This document shows positions 1 to 7,955 of a stretch of 17,327 bases of DNA, in pieces. The notes beneath the pieces were generated by a model. It did no database searches. It saw nothing but the letters and a program-made list of their open reading frames with translations, and was not told the origin of the DNA. Origin of the DNA: JBEKZQ01 sp049509675 (GTDB lineage Bacteria > Planctomycetota > Planctomycetia > Pirellulales > Thermoguttaceae); assembly GCA_049509675.1 (NCBI GenBank), contig JBEKZQ010000070.1, forward strand, positions 1 through 17,327. The letters run 5' to 3'. The translations under genes and the position numbers were made by a program. Every line of letters starts with the position of its first letter. Position 1 is the first letter of the stretch.

Positions 1-592
1 CGGCCGCAAGTTCGGCGTAAGGCAGCAAGTCGCTGTCGCCCGTCAGGCATCCCTGCAACTGTTTGAAGATCGCCCCTTTGCCCGCCGTTTCATATTGCTC
101 GCTCAACCGCGTCAACACCCGATCCAGCAGAGTCAAGGCCCAGCGTCGCTCAAAGAGTTTTTCCGGAGTGGCGTTGTCTTCCGGTTCCCGGCGGTAACGA
201 TCTTCGGCGGAGGGGATGTCCAGCGGAACCAGCGCGTGCCCGCCGCCGCGCTTCAGGGTTTTGGCACGGGCCCGCTCCTTCGACAAAAAGTGCTTCAAAG
301 CCGCCAGGAGAAACGAGCGGAACTTGCCCTTCGAACGGTCCACGTCGGCAAGATAATCCTTCTCCAGGAGCCGCAGGAAAAACTCCTGCGTCAAATCCCG
401 GGCCTCGTGCGGACCGTGACCCTGCCGGCGGACGAAGGCGTAAAGCGGATACCAATAGACCTGGCAAAGCTTGGCGAGCGCCTCGCGGCCGCGGGCATCC
501 TCGCTGCCGGCTGCCGCCAGGACGAGACTCCAATGGGTTGTTGTAAACCGGCCGCCGCGGGCGGAAGAAGGATCTTGTGTTTTGTTGGCCAT
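1..592 (-). CDS. ECF-type sigma-70 factor (3' end outside window)
   Basis: RNA polymerase sigma factor; 197 residues are visible and the frame stays open at the left edge, so the C-terminus (end of region 4) is missing. The ATG at 590-592 gives MANKTQDPSS followed by RFTTTHWSLVLAA, an N-terminal signature I associate with planctomycete and acidobacterial sigma factors that often precede Ser/Thr kinase genes. Region 2 spans about residues 35-115 (LCQVYWYPLYAFVRRQG, then ARDLTQEFFLRLLE and FRSFLLAALKHFL). Residues 145-197 begin the second half. I see no clear Shine-Dalgarno site; the bases before the ATG are GC-rich. It lies 137 bases downstream of the kinase gene and may be a separate unit. 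By analogy, its partner gene, possibly another kinase, should lie just beyond the left edge; that is inference. Confidence 0.88.
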   Translation of the reverse strand, partial: MANKTQDPSSARGGRFTTTHWSLVLAAAGSEDARGREALAKLCQVYWYPLYAFVRRQGHGPHEARDLTQEFFLRLLEKDYLADVDRSKGKFRSFLLAALKHFLSKERARAKTLKRGGGHALVPLDIPSAEDRYRREPEDNATPEKLFERRWALTLLDRVLTRLSEQYETAGKGAIFKQLQGCLTGDSDLLPYAELAA

Positions 593-619
593 GGCGGCGC
601 CCTCAATGAGGGAAGGAGA

Positions 620-645
620 CCGGAAACCGCTCGTTTCCGGAAACG
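620..645. repeat. Palindrome and hairpin before the first sigma gene
   Basis: CCGGAAAC at 620-627 pairs with GTTTCCGG at 633-640 over a 5-base loop. The right arm also lies in a perfect 14-base palindrome, CGTTTCCGGAAACG (632-645). No T-run follows on either strand, so it does not look like an intrinsic terminator. It lies 28 bases upstream of the sigma start and could be an operator or a 5'-leader structure. The motif CCTCAAT also occurs at 601-607, 664-670 and 728-734, spaced 63 and 64 bases. Function unknown. Confidence 0.45.
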
Positions 646-729
646 TCCGGGAGCCGATGTTGCCCTCAATTTAGCGGGTGCGCGCCAAGAAACAAGGACA
701 GGATCACTGCCAGCAGTTTGTTGGGAGCC

Positions 730-3700
730 TCAATTGCCGGAAATGACGAAGTGCCTTTTGCCCTTCGCAGTCTCGATGCTGCCGAGCAGCATCTTCATAT
801 TGTACGAGCCATGCCGGCGATGATACTCCGCCGAGGCATAGGGAACCTGGCGGCCGTCCCACGCTCCAAACACATACGTCACGTTGGCATCGTCCTGGCG
901 ACGGAGCGTTTCCCAATCGAACGAGGCTGAACCGGGCCAAAGGACCTTCATCTCCGCGTAGTCCTTCCTGGCCCTGGCTGCCCAAAACTCTTTGCAGAGG
1001 GCTTCCGGCGATTGGGGCCAGAGAGCGCGGGACTGCATGATCTGCAACGCGGCGTTTCGTGCCTCTTCGAATTTTCTCGCCTCGTCGAAGGATGGCTTCG
1101 ATTGGCGCGTCGCGGAGGCTTTCGCTGGCGGCTGCTTCTGCTCGGCGGCGGAAGCGGCGGGCTTGGCTTGGCTGAACCACACGTTAGCCGACATACCCAC
1201 TTTGAACTTCGGGTCCGGGTGGGCGATGTCGATCCTCGTTTCATAGAGCACCGCGTTTTGGGCCGCGACCGGCGTATTGCCGACTTCTGCCACCTTGCCT
1301 TGGAACGTGCGGTGTGGAAGCGCATCTACCGTCAAACGAACTTCCTGCCCGACTTCCACGGCGATAATGTCCGCCTCGTCCACTATCGCTCTGCACACCC
1401 ATTTCGTTGCCGGCCCGCTCGTCGTGGCATCGAGTGACCCGGTCGCCATGACAGCCCGCGTCAACGGCGCTTTCGGATGAGAATTTGGCGTTGTCGGTTC
1501 GGCGGCGGCTGCGGGCTTCGGCGCGCCGCCTTGCACCAGCTTGTAGCGGAACTTGATGCCCCGCCCACCGTCGCCGCGCTTATCCTCGACGGCCCCGAGG
1601 ATCTGCATGATCCCGGTCTCGCCGCGCGCAGTCTTGAAGAGATAAGTGATCGGCAAATCCCGCGTCGGCCATTCGACAGATCCGTCACTGCTTGCGACCT
1701 TCATGCTTGTGACCGCATCCTCGGCGGTCGTTTTGTCCCAGTTCAACTCCGCCGTGGATTCCTCGCCCGGCACAACCGAAGCAACCCCCCGGCTAAAGAT
1801 GCACCCGCGCCCCTGGAGATAAACCTGCCCATTCTCGCTCCAAAGTGCGGTAAAATCCACGCCGCCCGCATCTTCGGCCTTTTTCCAGTCCCTGGCCCAC
1901 TCTTCGTTGGTCATGCCGGGACCCTTGCAGACCATAAGGATCTCGCCCTTCTGGAACTGGAAATACTGGGCCGTGCAGAGGGCGCCATTGGGCAGCACCC
2001 GCCCGATCGCCGGGCCGAAGGAAAGATGCCGCGCGGCGGCGGTGTTCGTCGCGCCACCCTGCACCAGCTTGTAGCGGATCTTTACGCCGTTGCCATCTTG
2101 GGTTGTGCCGAAGGTCTGCAGGAGGCCGATACCGCCCTCACGCGTTTGGAAGGCGTAGGTCGCCGGGGGATTCTTGCCCGCGCTCAGCTTCACTTTCGGC
2201 AACCCATTGCTGGCGATCGACGCGAGGCTCGCGACCAGTTGCACGGGTGTGAGCTTGTCCCAATCTTCATTGCTGAGCGGCTTCAGCTTCAGGCCGAGGC
2301 CAAATAGGTCACCGTCGGAATACCACGCATCCATGCCATGTTGTTCACTCCAGGTAATCATGAGCGAGATACCCTCTTCGAGGTTATCGATACCGACGCC
2401 GCCGTGCGACACGGCGCCGCCCGGCGGCTCGGGTCGCTCCGGCCAATGCGCCAGCGTCCCGGTATCCAAGTCAATCGCATTCGTCACTACCCGCTCGATC
2501 ACCGGGCCGAATGTCGCTTCCGAACGCGCGCCCGGGTTTTCTGCCACGGTGGGCTTGGCCCTGGTCCACGTCAGATCGGCCAAACGCGGCGTGGCGGGGT
2601 TGATTTTGGACTTGGGATCCGTGGTCAGCGCGCCGCGAATCTCGTCGCCGACCAGCCGCACGGAGAGTTCGCCGAAACGATCGTCCCCCTCGCGCCAGGT
2701 GCCGTTGAACCGCCGCTCGATGCGCGACCATTTCAATTGAATCTCGCCCGGCTGCTTGCCGACCGTGTCGGTGTAGGTGCCCGTGTATTCTGCGTCGCTG
2801 GTCTTTTTCAGGACAACCTGGCCCCACTCCTCGCCCGACCACTGGCCGGCGATGTCCGGCGGCGCGGCGGATAGCAGAAGAACTCCCAACAGTCCGACTC
2901 CCAAAGCGGCGATCATGGCAAGGACTCCTTTGAGACGGATACGGGCCAGCGAAGCGATAACTGTACTCATCACGCCGACCAACGCTGTGCGTCGGTGCCC
3001 GCGTAATGCCTTTCCATCACGGCGGAGCGTGATGAATACGTTTGGTGGCCACCAGCCACGACGAGGAACCGGCTTGGGCAAATCGGCCGGCAAAGGCACG
3101 CTGCCGGGCTGCTGGAGGTGCGCCAGGCAGCCTTCGAGCAACTGGCTGACTTCCTTGGCCGAGGCGAATCGCCGCGACGGGTCTTTCTCCAGCAGACGAT
3201 CGACAATGGCGATGAACCACGGCGGCAACTCGGGATTGAGCGCTTGCATCGCCTGCGGCGGGTCGTCGACCAGGCGCCGCATGGTGGCCATCACCGAGTC
3301 GGTGCGAAAGGGCGAAACGCCGGTGGCCATCTCGTACAACACGCAGCCCAGGCTGAAGAGATCGGAACGGCCGTCCAACGGTTCGCCCCGCGCCTGCTCG
3401 GGCGACATGTACTGCGGCGTCCCGGCGATGATCCCCCAACGGGTGAGCGTGACGTCATCGGCCGCGCGGGCCAGGCCGAAGTCGGTGAGCACGGCCCGTT
3501 CGACGCCTTTTTCCAGCAGGATGTTGGCGGGCTTCACGTCGCGATGCACCAGGCCCTGCTCGTGGGCCGCCGCCAGCCCGGCCGCAGCCTGCATGCCGAT
3601 GCGGAGCGTTTCCTTGAGTTCCAAGCGGCCCTGGGCCGCGAGCCGCCCGGCCAGCGACTCCCCGGCCACCAGCGGCATGACCAGGAACGGCAACCGCCCG

Positions 3701-4212
3701 CCCGGCTGCACCTGGTGAATTGCCAGCACGTTTGGGTGTACGACGGCGGCGGCGGCTTGGGCCTCGCGGGCGAACCGCTTCTTGGCCAGCGAGCTTTGCG
3801 CCAGGTGCGGAGAGAGCACCTTGATCGCCACGCACCGCTTCAGCTCGCGATCGAACGCCTTGAGCACGACCCCCATGCCGCCGCGACCGATGATCTCCAG
3901 CACGTCGTAGCCGCCCAAGCGACCGAGCACGTTCGGCTCGTCGGTGGGCTCCAGATGTTCCACCGTGAAATCGACCTCCGACCATTCGTCGCGACCCGCA
4001 AGCGGGTGCCCCGGCACGGCCGCATCCAGTTCATCCCTGGCCAACAGCGAGGCGGCTTCCCGGCACCAGGCCGCCCCGCCCGCCATGCGTTCCAGCGCGG
4101 CGCCGCATTGCTCGCACTCTTCCAGGTGTTGGTTCAGCGCGGCTTCGTCATCCGCCGGCAAACTCCCCGCCAACGCCGATTCCAGAAGTGCGATCGAACA
4201 GCGGGTGTTCAT
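730..4212 (-). CDS. Membrane Ser/Thr kinase with zinc-finger N-terminus and HlyD-like C-terminal barrel
   Basis: Predicted Hanks-type protein kinase, 1160 aa. Residues 1-60 resemble an anti-sigma zinc finger (H29, C33, C36 in HxxxCxxC). The kinase domain spans about 102-365: glycine loop GRGGMG 109-114, ATP lysine K131, HRD aspartate D225 in HRDVKPANILL, DFG 244-246, and GTPQYMSPEQ 264-273. All catalytic residues are present. One membrane helix (about 429-449) leads to an outer region with a GQWSGEEWG module (455-555) and two tandem repeats (566-720 and 730-896), each running from FGP.I.RV to RYKLVQGG. Residues 919-1013 resemble the beta-barrel of MacA/HlyD adaptors (VDEADIIAVEVGQEV, then FKVGMSANVWF). 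The last 140 residues are unrecognised. The start codon overlaps the sigma stop codon as ATGA, so the two are probably translated together. Substrate unknown; the coupled sigma factor is the obvious candidate. Confidence 0.93.
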   Translation of the reverse strand: MNTRCSIALLESALAGSLPADDEAALNQHLEECEQCGAALERMAGGAAWCREAASLLARDELDAAVPGHPLAGRDEWSEVDFTVEHLEPTDEPNVLGRLGGYDVLEIIGRGGMGVVLKAFDRELKRCVAIKVLSPHLAQSSLAKKRFAREAQAAAAVVHPNVLAIHQVQPGGRLPFLVMPLVAGESLAGRLAAQGRLELKETLRIGMQAAAGLAAAHEQGLVHRDVKPANILLEKGVERAVLTDFGLARAADDVTLTRWGIIAGTPQYMSPEQARGEPLDGRSDLFSLGCVLYEMATGVSPFRTDSVMATMRRLVDDPPQAMQALNPELPPWFIAIVDRLLEKDPSRRFASAKEVSQLLEGCLAHLQQPGSVPLPADLPKPVPRRGWWPPNVFITLRRDGKALRGHRRTALVGVMSTVIASLARIRLKGVLAMIAALGVGLLGVLLLSAAPPDIAGQWSGEEWGQVVLKKTSDAEYTGTYTDTVGKQPGEIQLKWSRIERRFNGTWREGDDRFGELSVRLVGDEIRGALTTDPKSKINPATPRLADLTWTRAKPTVAENPGARSEATFGPVIERVVTNAIDLDTGTLAHWPERPEPPGGAVSHGGVGIDNLEEGISLMITWSEQHGMDAWYSDGDLFGLGLKLKPLSNEDWDKLTPVQLVASLASIASNGLPKVKLSAGKNPPATYAFQTREGGIGLLQTFGTTQDGNGVKIRYKLVQGGATNTAAARHLSFGPAIGRVLPNGALCTAQYFQFQKGEILMVCKGPGMTNEEWARDWKKAEDAGGVDFTALWSENGQVYLQGRGCIFSRGVASVVPGEESTAELNWDKTTAEDAVTSMKVASSDGSVEWPTRDLPITYLFKTARGETGIMQILGAVEDKRGDGGRGIKFRYKLVQGGAPKPAAAAEPTTPNSHPKAPLTRAVMATGSLDATTSGPATKWVCRAIVDEADIIAVEVGQEVRLTVDALPHRTFQGKVAEVGNTPVAAQNAVLYETRIDIAHPDPKFKVGMSANVWFSQAKPAASAAEQKQPPAKASATRQSKPSFDEARKFEEARNAALQIMQSRALWPQSPEALCKEFWAARARKDYAEMKVLWPGSASFDWETLRRQDDANVTYVFGAWDGRQVPYASAEYHRRHGSYNMKMLLGSIETAKGKRHFVISGN

Positions 4213-4808
4213 GTTGTTTTCTCCATTTCATTCACGGCGGCTTGCAGCCGGGCCAGGACGCGGCACTTGGCGACCCGGACCGCCCCCACCGTCATGCCCA
4301 GTTTCTTGGCCGTCTCCGCGGGAGAAGTCCCGACGACGGCGGTCTCCCAAAACGCTTGCCAGGTGGCCGGCTGGACTTTGCCCCGCACTTGCTCGGCCGC
4401 CCGCTGAAACACCGCCCGGCGCAGCTCTTGATCGAACTCGGCGCTCTCCGGTCCCTCGGCGGCGGGCAGCATGTTGAGCATCGCCTGCAGGTCCGAACCG
4501 CCGGTCGCGGTCACGCGGCGTTGGCGTTGCTTCAACCAATTGATGACCAGGTTGCGAGCAACTTGCCGCAGCCAGCCGCGAAACGACCCGTGCTGCTTCG
4601 CCGGATCCCAGCGGTCGACGCTCCCGCTCACCGCCATCAAGAGCTCCTGCAGGACCTCTCGGGCGTCGGCATCCTGTAGTCCGTATCGCCGCAACAAGCG
4701 ATAAGTCACAGGCTCGTAAAGAGATACGAACTCCACCCAGGCCTCGTGATCTTGCCGGTCACGCAGGCGAAGCAGCAAGCTGGCGCGGGTGGTAGGGCTG
4801 AGCGTCAT
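4209..4808 (-). CDS. ECF sigma factor coupled to Ser/Thr kinase
   Basis: Sigma-70 family factor, 199 aa, a usual length for ECF factors. Region 2 covers about residues 22-97 (WVEFVSLYEPVTYRLLRRYG, then DADAREVLQELLMAV and FRGWLRQVARNLVINWLK). Region 4 covers about 128-192, with the helix-turn-helix at TSPAETAKKLGMTVGAVRVA (161-180). Its stop overlaps the kinase start by four bases. This pairing suggests a kinase-controlled ECF factor, as described for planctomycete ECF groups linked to Ser/Thr kinases; control by phosphorylation here is inferred. A weak AGGA lies 7 bases before the ATG. The 58-base gap upstream may carry its promoter. Confidence 0.92.
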   Translation of the reverse strand: MTLSPTTRASLLLRLRDRQDHEAWVEFVSLYEPVTYRLLRRYGLQDADAREVLQELLMAVSGSVDRWDPAKQHGSFRGWLRQVARNLVINWLKQRQRRVTATGGSDLQAMLNMLPAAEGPESAEFDQELRRAVFQRAAEQVRGKVQPATWQAFWETAVVGTSPAETAKKLGMTVGAVRVAKCRVLARLQAAVNEMEKTT

Positions 4809-4820
4809 GGTTGCATCCTA

Positions 4821-4854
4821 CCAATATACACAACCGAAATCGCCCGGCGTTACA
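4821..4854 (-). promoter_or_regulatory. Possible ECF-type promoter for the sigma-kinase operon
   Basis: In the 58-base gap before the sigma gene the minus strand has TGTAAC (4849-4854), then 18 bases, then TGTATATTGG (4821-4830), close to the start codon. TGTAAC resembles the AAC-type -35 box of many ECF promoters, which would fit autoregulation. I did not find the same pair before the other sigma genes, so this is tentative. Confidence 0.25.
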
Positions 4855-4866
4855 CGGAAAGCTGAC

Positions 4867-6714
4867 CTACGGGACCGTAAAGGTACTGTCGCCGGTGTTC
4901 GTCTTACGGTCGTAGGGGGCGCCGCCGTTGTCGGTCAGGTCGGGGCCGATGCTGTAGACTACCGCGCGGGGCCCGGTGCGTTTGAACCGCATGGTCTGTC
5001 CGTCGAACGGATCGCGGGGGACGGCGGGAATGAAGTCGGGCGCCAGTTCGTCCAACTTGTCGGGAAACCGGCCGTTGCAGGCACGATAGGCGTAGAGGGC
5101 CAGCCCAAGTCGGGCCGTGCCGCGTCGCGCTTCCGCCCGCGCCGCCGCCTCGATGACGCGGCCAAGTGCCGGCGTGAGCAACTTCGTCAGGACTCCGCCC
5201 GGGTAGAACTGCAGCTCGTGGTCGGACTGCTTGACGACCTCTTTGGCCTGAGCGTAGGGCAGTCCGGCAGCCCTGTCCATCTGGGCAGCGAACCGGGCTT
5301 GTGCCGCGATGTCGTCGCCCAGCAAGAAGACCCGGTAAAGGGCGCTGAACACAGGGTTGGCCCGCGGATATCCGCCGGGGCCGGAGGTGATCTCGAAAAG
5401 ACCGATCTGCCCCTCGCCGAACTGCTGGAACGTGGCCAGTTGGCACGCGCCTTCCATGCGAAGAGACCGTCGCAGCACGGCACGGTACGCCGGGCCGTCC
5501 GGAAGGTGAATCGTGGCCAAGTCCTCCGGCGGCACTTGCCTGGACACCAGCACGTGGCGCAGCGTGTCGATGGCCGAGCCATCGATGGCCATGGCAACAA
5601 ACTGAGAAACCAGGATCGGATCGGTGCTGACGTGCTCGGCCGTGCGAAACATGGCGTTGACGTCCTCCACTGCCCCGCGATAGTCCTCGTCGGACGCCCT
5701 GCATACGGCATCGAGCGCCAATAGCCGCGCCGCGGTGCGCAAGGAATTCAACTCGGGCAGGGGCATGTAGATGCTGGGGTGGCCGTAATCGCGCTCGAAG
5801 GTGCAGCCGGGTTTGGCCGCCGCCTGGCGGAGCAAGGACAATGCGCCCCCCTGCCTCTTCAGGAATCGGCGGAGTTCCGGGGCGTGCAGGTCGAAGCCGA
5901 TTTTCTCCGAATCCTGCCACGTCGTCCATTTCTCCTTCCATGCGTCCTGCCATTGCTTTTCCCACTGCCAGCCGCTCGCAAAGAATTCCTGACAGCCGTT
6001 CGCAGGGTCTTTGTTACAACCCATCGCCTCGAACGCCTGTTGGTAAACGATCGCCGCATTGTCGCGGTCGGGCACGCGCGGCGGGCCAACCGACAGTGCC
6101 AGGGCACCGGCCTCGGCCCGCAGGGTCGCCAACTGCTGCCGTGCGGCCAGGTCCAGGTTCCAGAACGTCATCAGGTGCAGGGCCACGGCGACCAGCAGGG
6201 CGACCGCCAGGCGGCCGCGGGGCCAGGTTCCCGCGCGGACCAGCGACGGTTCCGACTGGCGGCGCAGCCCATACACCAGCACTCCTACGGCGCCAACGCC
6301 ATAGGCGACCGTGAGCATCACCATCGCAGGGAAAAGTGCTCCGCTCGCCATGTGCCGGAAATGGAGCATTGCCGCCAACAAAGCCAGCACCACATAGATC
6401 GCCAACGGCGCCAGCGCGATCAATATGGCCGCAGCCCCAAGCCATGGTCCCCTCAGCACGGCCCAAGCTCCGCCGAAAGCAAAGGCGACTACCAACGCGA
6501 TCCACAGCCACGAGAATGCGGCGCTCATCCCGATTCCCATGCTTGCCACCAGGCGAACGACTGCCAGGGCCCCCACGCAGACCATCAACAGCGCAAATCC
6601 CCTGGCGAACCAACGCGATTGTCCGGGCCCAAACTGGGCCAGGCAGGCCGCGAGCGCGGCGACCAAAAGCAGCGACACGGCAAGGCTTTCGATCCACAAC
6701 AGAACGTACCCCAT
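4867..6714 (-). CDS. Six-helix membrane protein with pseudopilin-like C-terminal domain
   Basis: 615 aa, function unknown. Six predicted membrane helices fill the N-terminus (about 4-27, 38-58, 66-88, 91-117, 125-150, 168-187). A long soluble, presumably extracytoplasmic, part follows. It includes a VPDRDNAAIVYQQAFEAMG stretch and a helical middle. The last 80 residues (ALYAYRACNGRFPDKLDELA, then PRDPFDGQTMRF and VVYSIGPDLTDNGG) look like the C-terminal lobe of type II secretion pseudopilin GspG, but there is no prepilin leader, so the domain is probably reused for another role. The start is well supported: AGGAG 6 bases before the ATG, which overlaps the upstream stop as TGATG. As third gene of the sigma operon it may sense or transmit an envelope signal; that is inference. 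Confidence 0.85.
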   Translation of the reverse strand: MGYVLLWIESLAVSLLLVAALAACLAQFGPGQSRWFARGFALLMVCVGALAVVRLVASMGIGMSAAFSWLWIALVVAFAFGGAWAVLRGPWLGAAAILIALAPLAIYVVLALLAAMLHFRHMASGALFPAMVMLTVAYGVGAVGVLVYGLRRQSEPSLVRAGTWPRGRLAVALLVAVALHLMTFWNLDLAARQQLATLRAEAGALALSVGPPRVPDRDNAAIVYQQAFEAMGCNKDPANGCQEFFASGWQWEKQWQDAWKEKWTTWQDSEKIGFDLHAPELRRFLKRQGGALSLLRQAAAKPGCTFERDYGHPSIYMPLPELNSLRTAARLLALDAVCRASDEDYRGAVEDVNAMFRTAEHVSTDPILVSQFVAMAIDGSAIDTLRHVLVSRQVPPEDLATIHLPDGPAYRAVLRRSLRMEGACQLATFQQFGEGQIGLFEITSGPGGYPRANPVFSALYRVFLLGDDIAAQARFAAQMDRAAGLPYAQAKEVVKQSDHELQFYPGGVLTKLLTPALGRVIEAAARAEARRGTARLGLALYAYRACNGRFPDKLDELAPDFIPAVPRDPFDGQTMRFKRTGPRAVVYSIGPDLTDNGGAPYDRKTNTGDSTFTVP

Positions 6715-7253
6715 CAGTTGCTCCTTTCTTCACGTCGCTCGTCCAACAGGAAGGAGCGAGCCAGGTTTGCGACCTCGCCGCTCGACGACAGGTCAGGGCA
6801 GGGGACCAGCGCGGAGCCGGCGCGCAACAAGATCGCCTGGCGCCGTGACTGCTCCGGCGAGAATTCGGGGAGTAGTTGCTCGATCTGTCGGCAGGCGGTC
6901 TCGATGGACTGGCCGGGGCCGTGCCGTCGCAGGCCGCAATCCGTGGCGCGGGTTGCCGCCAGCGAAAGATTGAGCCACACCAGCGCCGCGGCCGCGGCCG
7001 CAACGGCGAACCGCCATCGCGCCTGCCCCCGGTCCGGAGGCAGTAACCGTTCACAGGGCGGCGGGAAGGGGACAGGTCCATGTTTTCGGATCTCGTCATT
7101 CGTGCATATTTCGCCAGTTGGCCGAAAAATGGACCAGTCCCCGGCCGCCCCGAGCACCTTCTGTCGCAGGTGCGCGGAAGGTCCGGGCAAGGGGCGGCCG
7201 GCCAGGGCCCGCTCTAATTCTTGGAGTTCGACGGACAGTTGCCAGGCTTCCAT
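6714..7253 (-). CDS. Small single-pass membrane protein, candidate anti-sigma partner
   Basis: 179 aa from the ATG at 7251-7253, chosen because GGGAGG lies 7 bases upstream and the codon is only 2 bases after the sigma stop; a longer reading would run into the sigma gene. Residues 1-80 are predicted cytoplasmic (MEAWQLSVELQELERALAGR), one helix spans about 81-100, and the rest (CRQIEQLLPEFSPEQSRRQA) is outside. The position directly after an ECF gene and the topology fit an anti-sigma factor, but there is no HxxxCxxC zinc motif and I do not recognise the family. Residues 38-62 are encoded entirely by a palindromic repeat (7068-7142) inserted in frame, so that segment is probably acquired rather than ancestral. 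Confidence 0.75.
   Translation of the reverse strand: MEAWQLSVELQELERALAGRPLPGPSAHLRQKVLGAAGDWSIFRPTGEICTNDEIRKHGPVPFPPPCERLLPPDRGQARWRFAVAAAAAALVWLNLSLAATRATDCGLRRHGPGQSIETACRQIEQLLPEFSPEQSRRQAILLRAGSALVPCPDLSSSGEVANLARSFLLDERREERSN
7068..7142. repeat. 75-base imperfect inverted repeat inside a gene (REP/MITE-like)
   Basis: The left arm, 7068-7089, starts GGGGAC and contains GGTCCATGTTTTCGG. The right arm, 7122-7142 (CCGAAAAATGGACC, then AGTCCCC), is its reverse complement apart from one substitution and one extra base. The spacer is 32 bases. Total length is 75 bases, exactly 25 codons, starting on a codon boundary of the small membrane gene. The GGTCCATGTTTTCGG core recurs at 15607-15621. 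Confidence 0.8.
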
Positions 7254-7255
7254 TT

Positions 7256-7861
7256 TCAGCCTCCCTGGTCCAAGGTCCCAGGTGCTTTCGACCCGGCCGC
7301 TGCGACGGGCTTGCCCGTCTCGCCGCCGCACTGCTCCTTCAGCGAGGCGCGAAGTCGCTCCAGGGCGTAACGATATCGGCTGGCGGCCGTATTGGCGCTG
7401 ATGCCGATCACCTGGGCAGTCTCGGCGAAGGTCAATCCGCCATCGATTTTCAAGGCGAGCACCTCGCGCTGCTCCGCGGGCAGGGCCAGCAATGCCTTCT
7501 GGAGCCGCTCGCCGTCAAAATGGGACCGGTCATTCGGATCGGCTTTGCTGGCAATGTCGGCGATTGCCGCTTCGCCGCTGCGAGGCTCGCGCCCCCGTCT
7601 CGCCGCCGAGCGGCCGGCTGCCCGGCGCAAGGCCGTAAACAGGTATGCTGTCAGGTTCTGCACTTCGGCCAGCTTGTGTCTGGACTGCAACACGGCGGCA
7701 AACACCTCTTGCACGGCGTCCTCTGCATCCTCGCGACGGCCCAGCATCCCCACGGCCGCGCGGCAAAGGCGCACTGCGTACCGGTCATACAGCGCGGCAA
7801 ACGCCCGCTCGTCACCGGCGGCAAGGCCAACAACCAGCGGGTCGGTGTCAGCGCTTTCCAC
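7256..7861 (-). CDS. ECF sigma factor (GTG start)
   Basis: Sigma-70 family factor, 201 aa from a GTG at 7859-7861 preceded by GGGAGA. The frame is open further upstream, but that part reads as low-complexity sequence and overlaps the 3' end of the next gene, so the GTG is preferred. Region 2 spans about residues 20-90 (FAALYDRYAVRLCRAAVG, EDAEDAVQEVFAAVLQS, LTAYLFTALRRAAGR). Region 4 spans about 118-175, ending in GLTFAETAQVIGISANTAAS and RYRYALERLR. It heads an operon with the single-pass and six-helix proteins. The C-terminal 25 residues (GGETGKPVAAAGSKAPG) are a disordered extension. Regulation is presumably through the two downstream membrane proteins. Confidence 0.9.
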   Translation of the reverse strand: MESADTDPLVVGLAAGDERAFAALYDRYAVRLCRAAVGMLGRREDAEDAVQEVFAAVLQSRHKLAEVQNLTAYLFTALRRAAGRSAARRGREPRSGEAAIADIASKADPNDRSHFDGERLQKALLALPAEQREVLALKIDGGLTFAETAQVIGISANTAASRYRYALERLRASLKEQCGGETGKPVAAAGSKAPGTLDQGG

Positions 7862-7955
7862 GGAGGTCTCCCACAACAATAGAGCGGCGAGAGAGGAGAA
7901 TTTGTCTGGCAAACTCCCTATTTTCGCCGGATCGAGGGGAAATGGAAAGGATTTG

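Noticed and set aside
3118..4407. Long plus-strand open frame (429 codons) opposite the kinase
   Set aside because: It lies opposite the kinase domain and the sigma factor, which have full motifs. It is a by-product of high GC and has no recognisable domain.
5779..7401. Plus-strand open frame of 540 codons
   Set aside because: It spans three well-supported minus-strand genes, and its composition (Arg, Gln, Ser) is that of a shadow frame.
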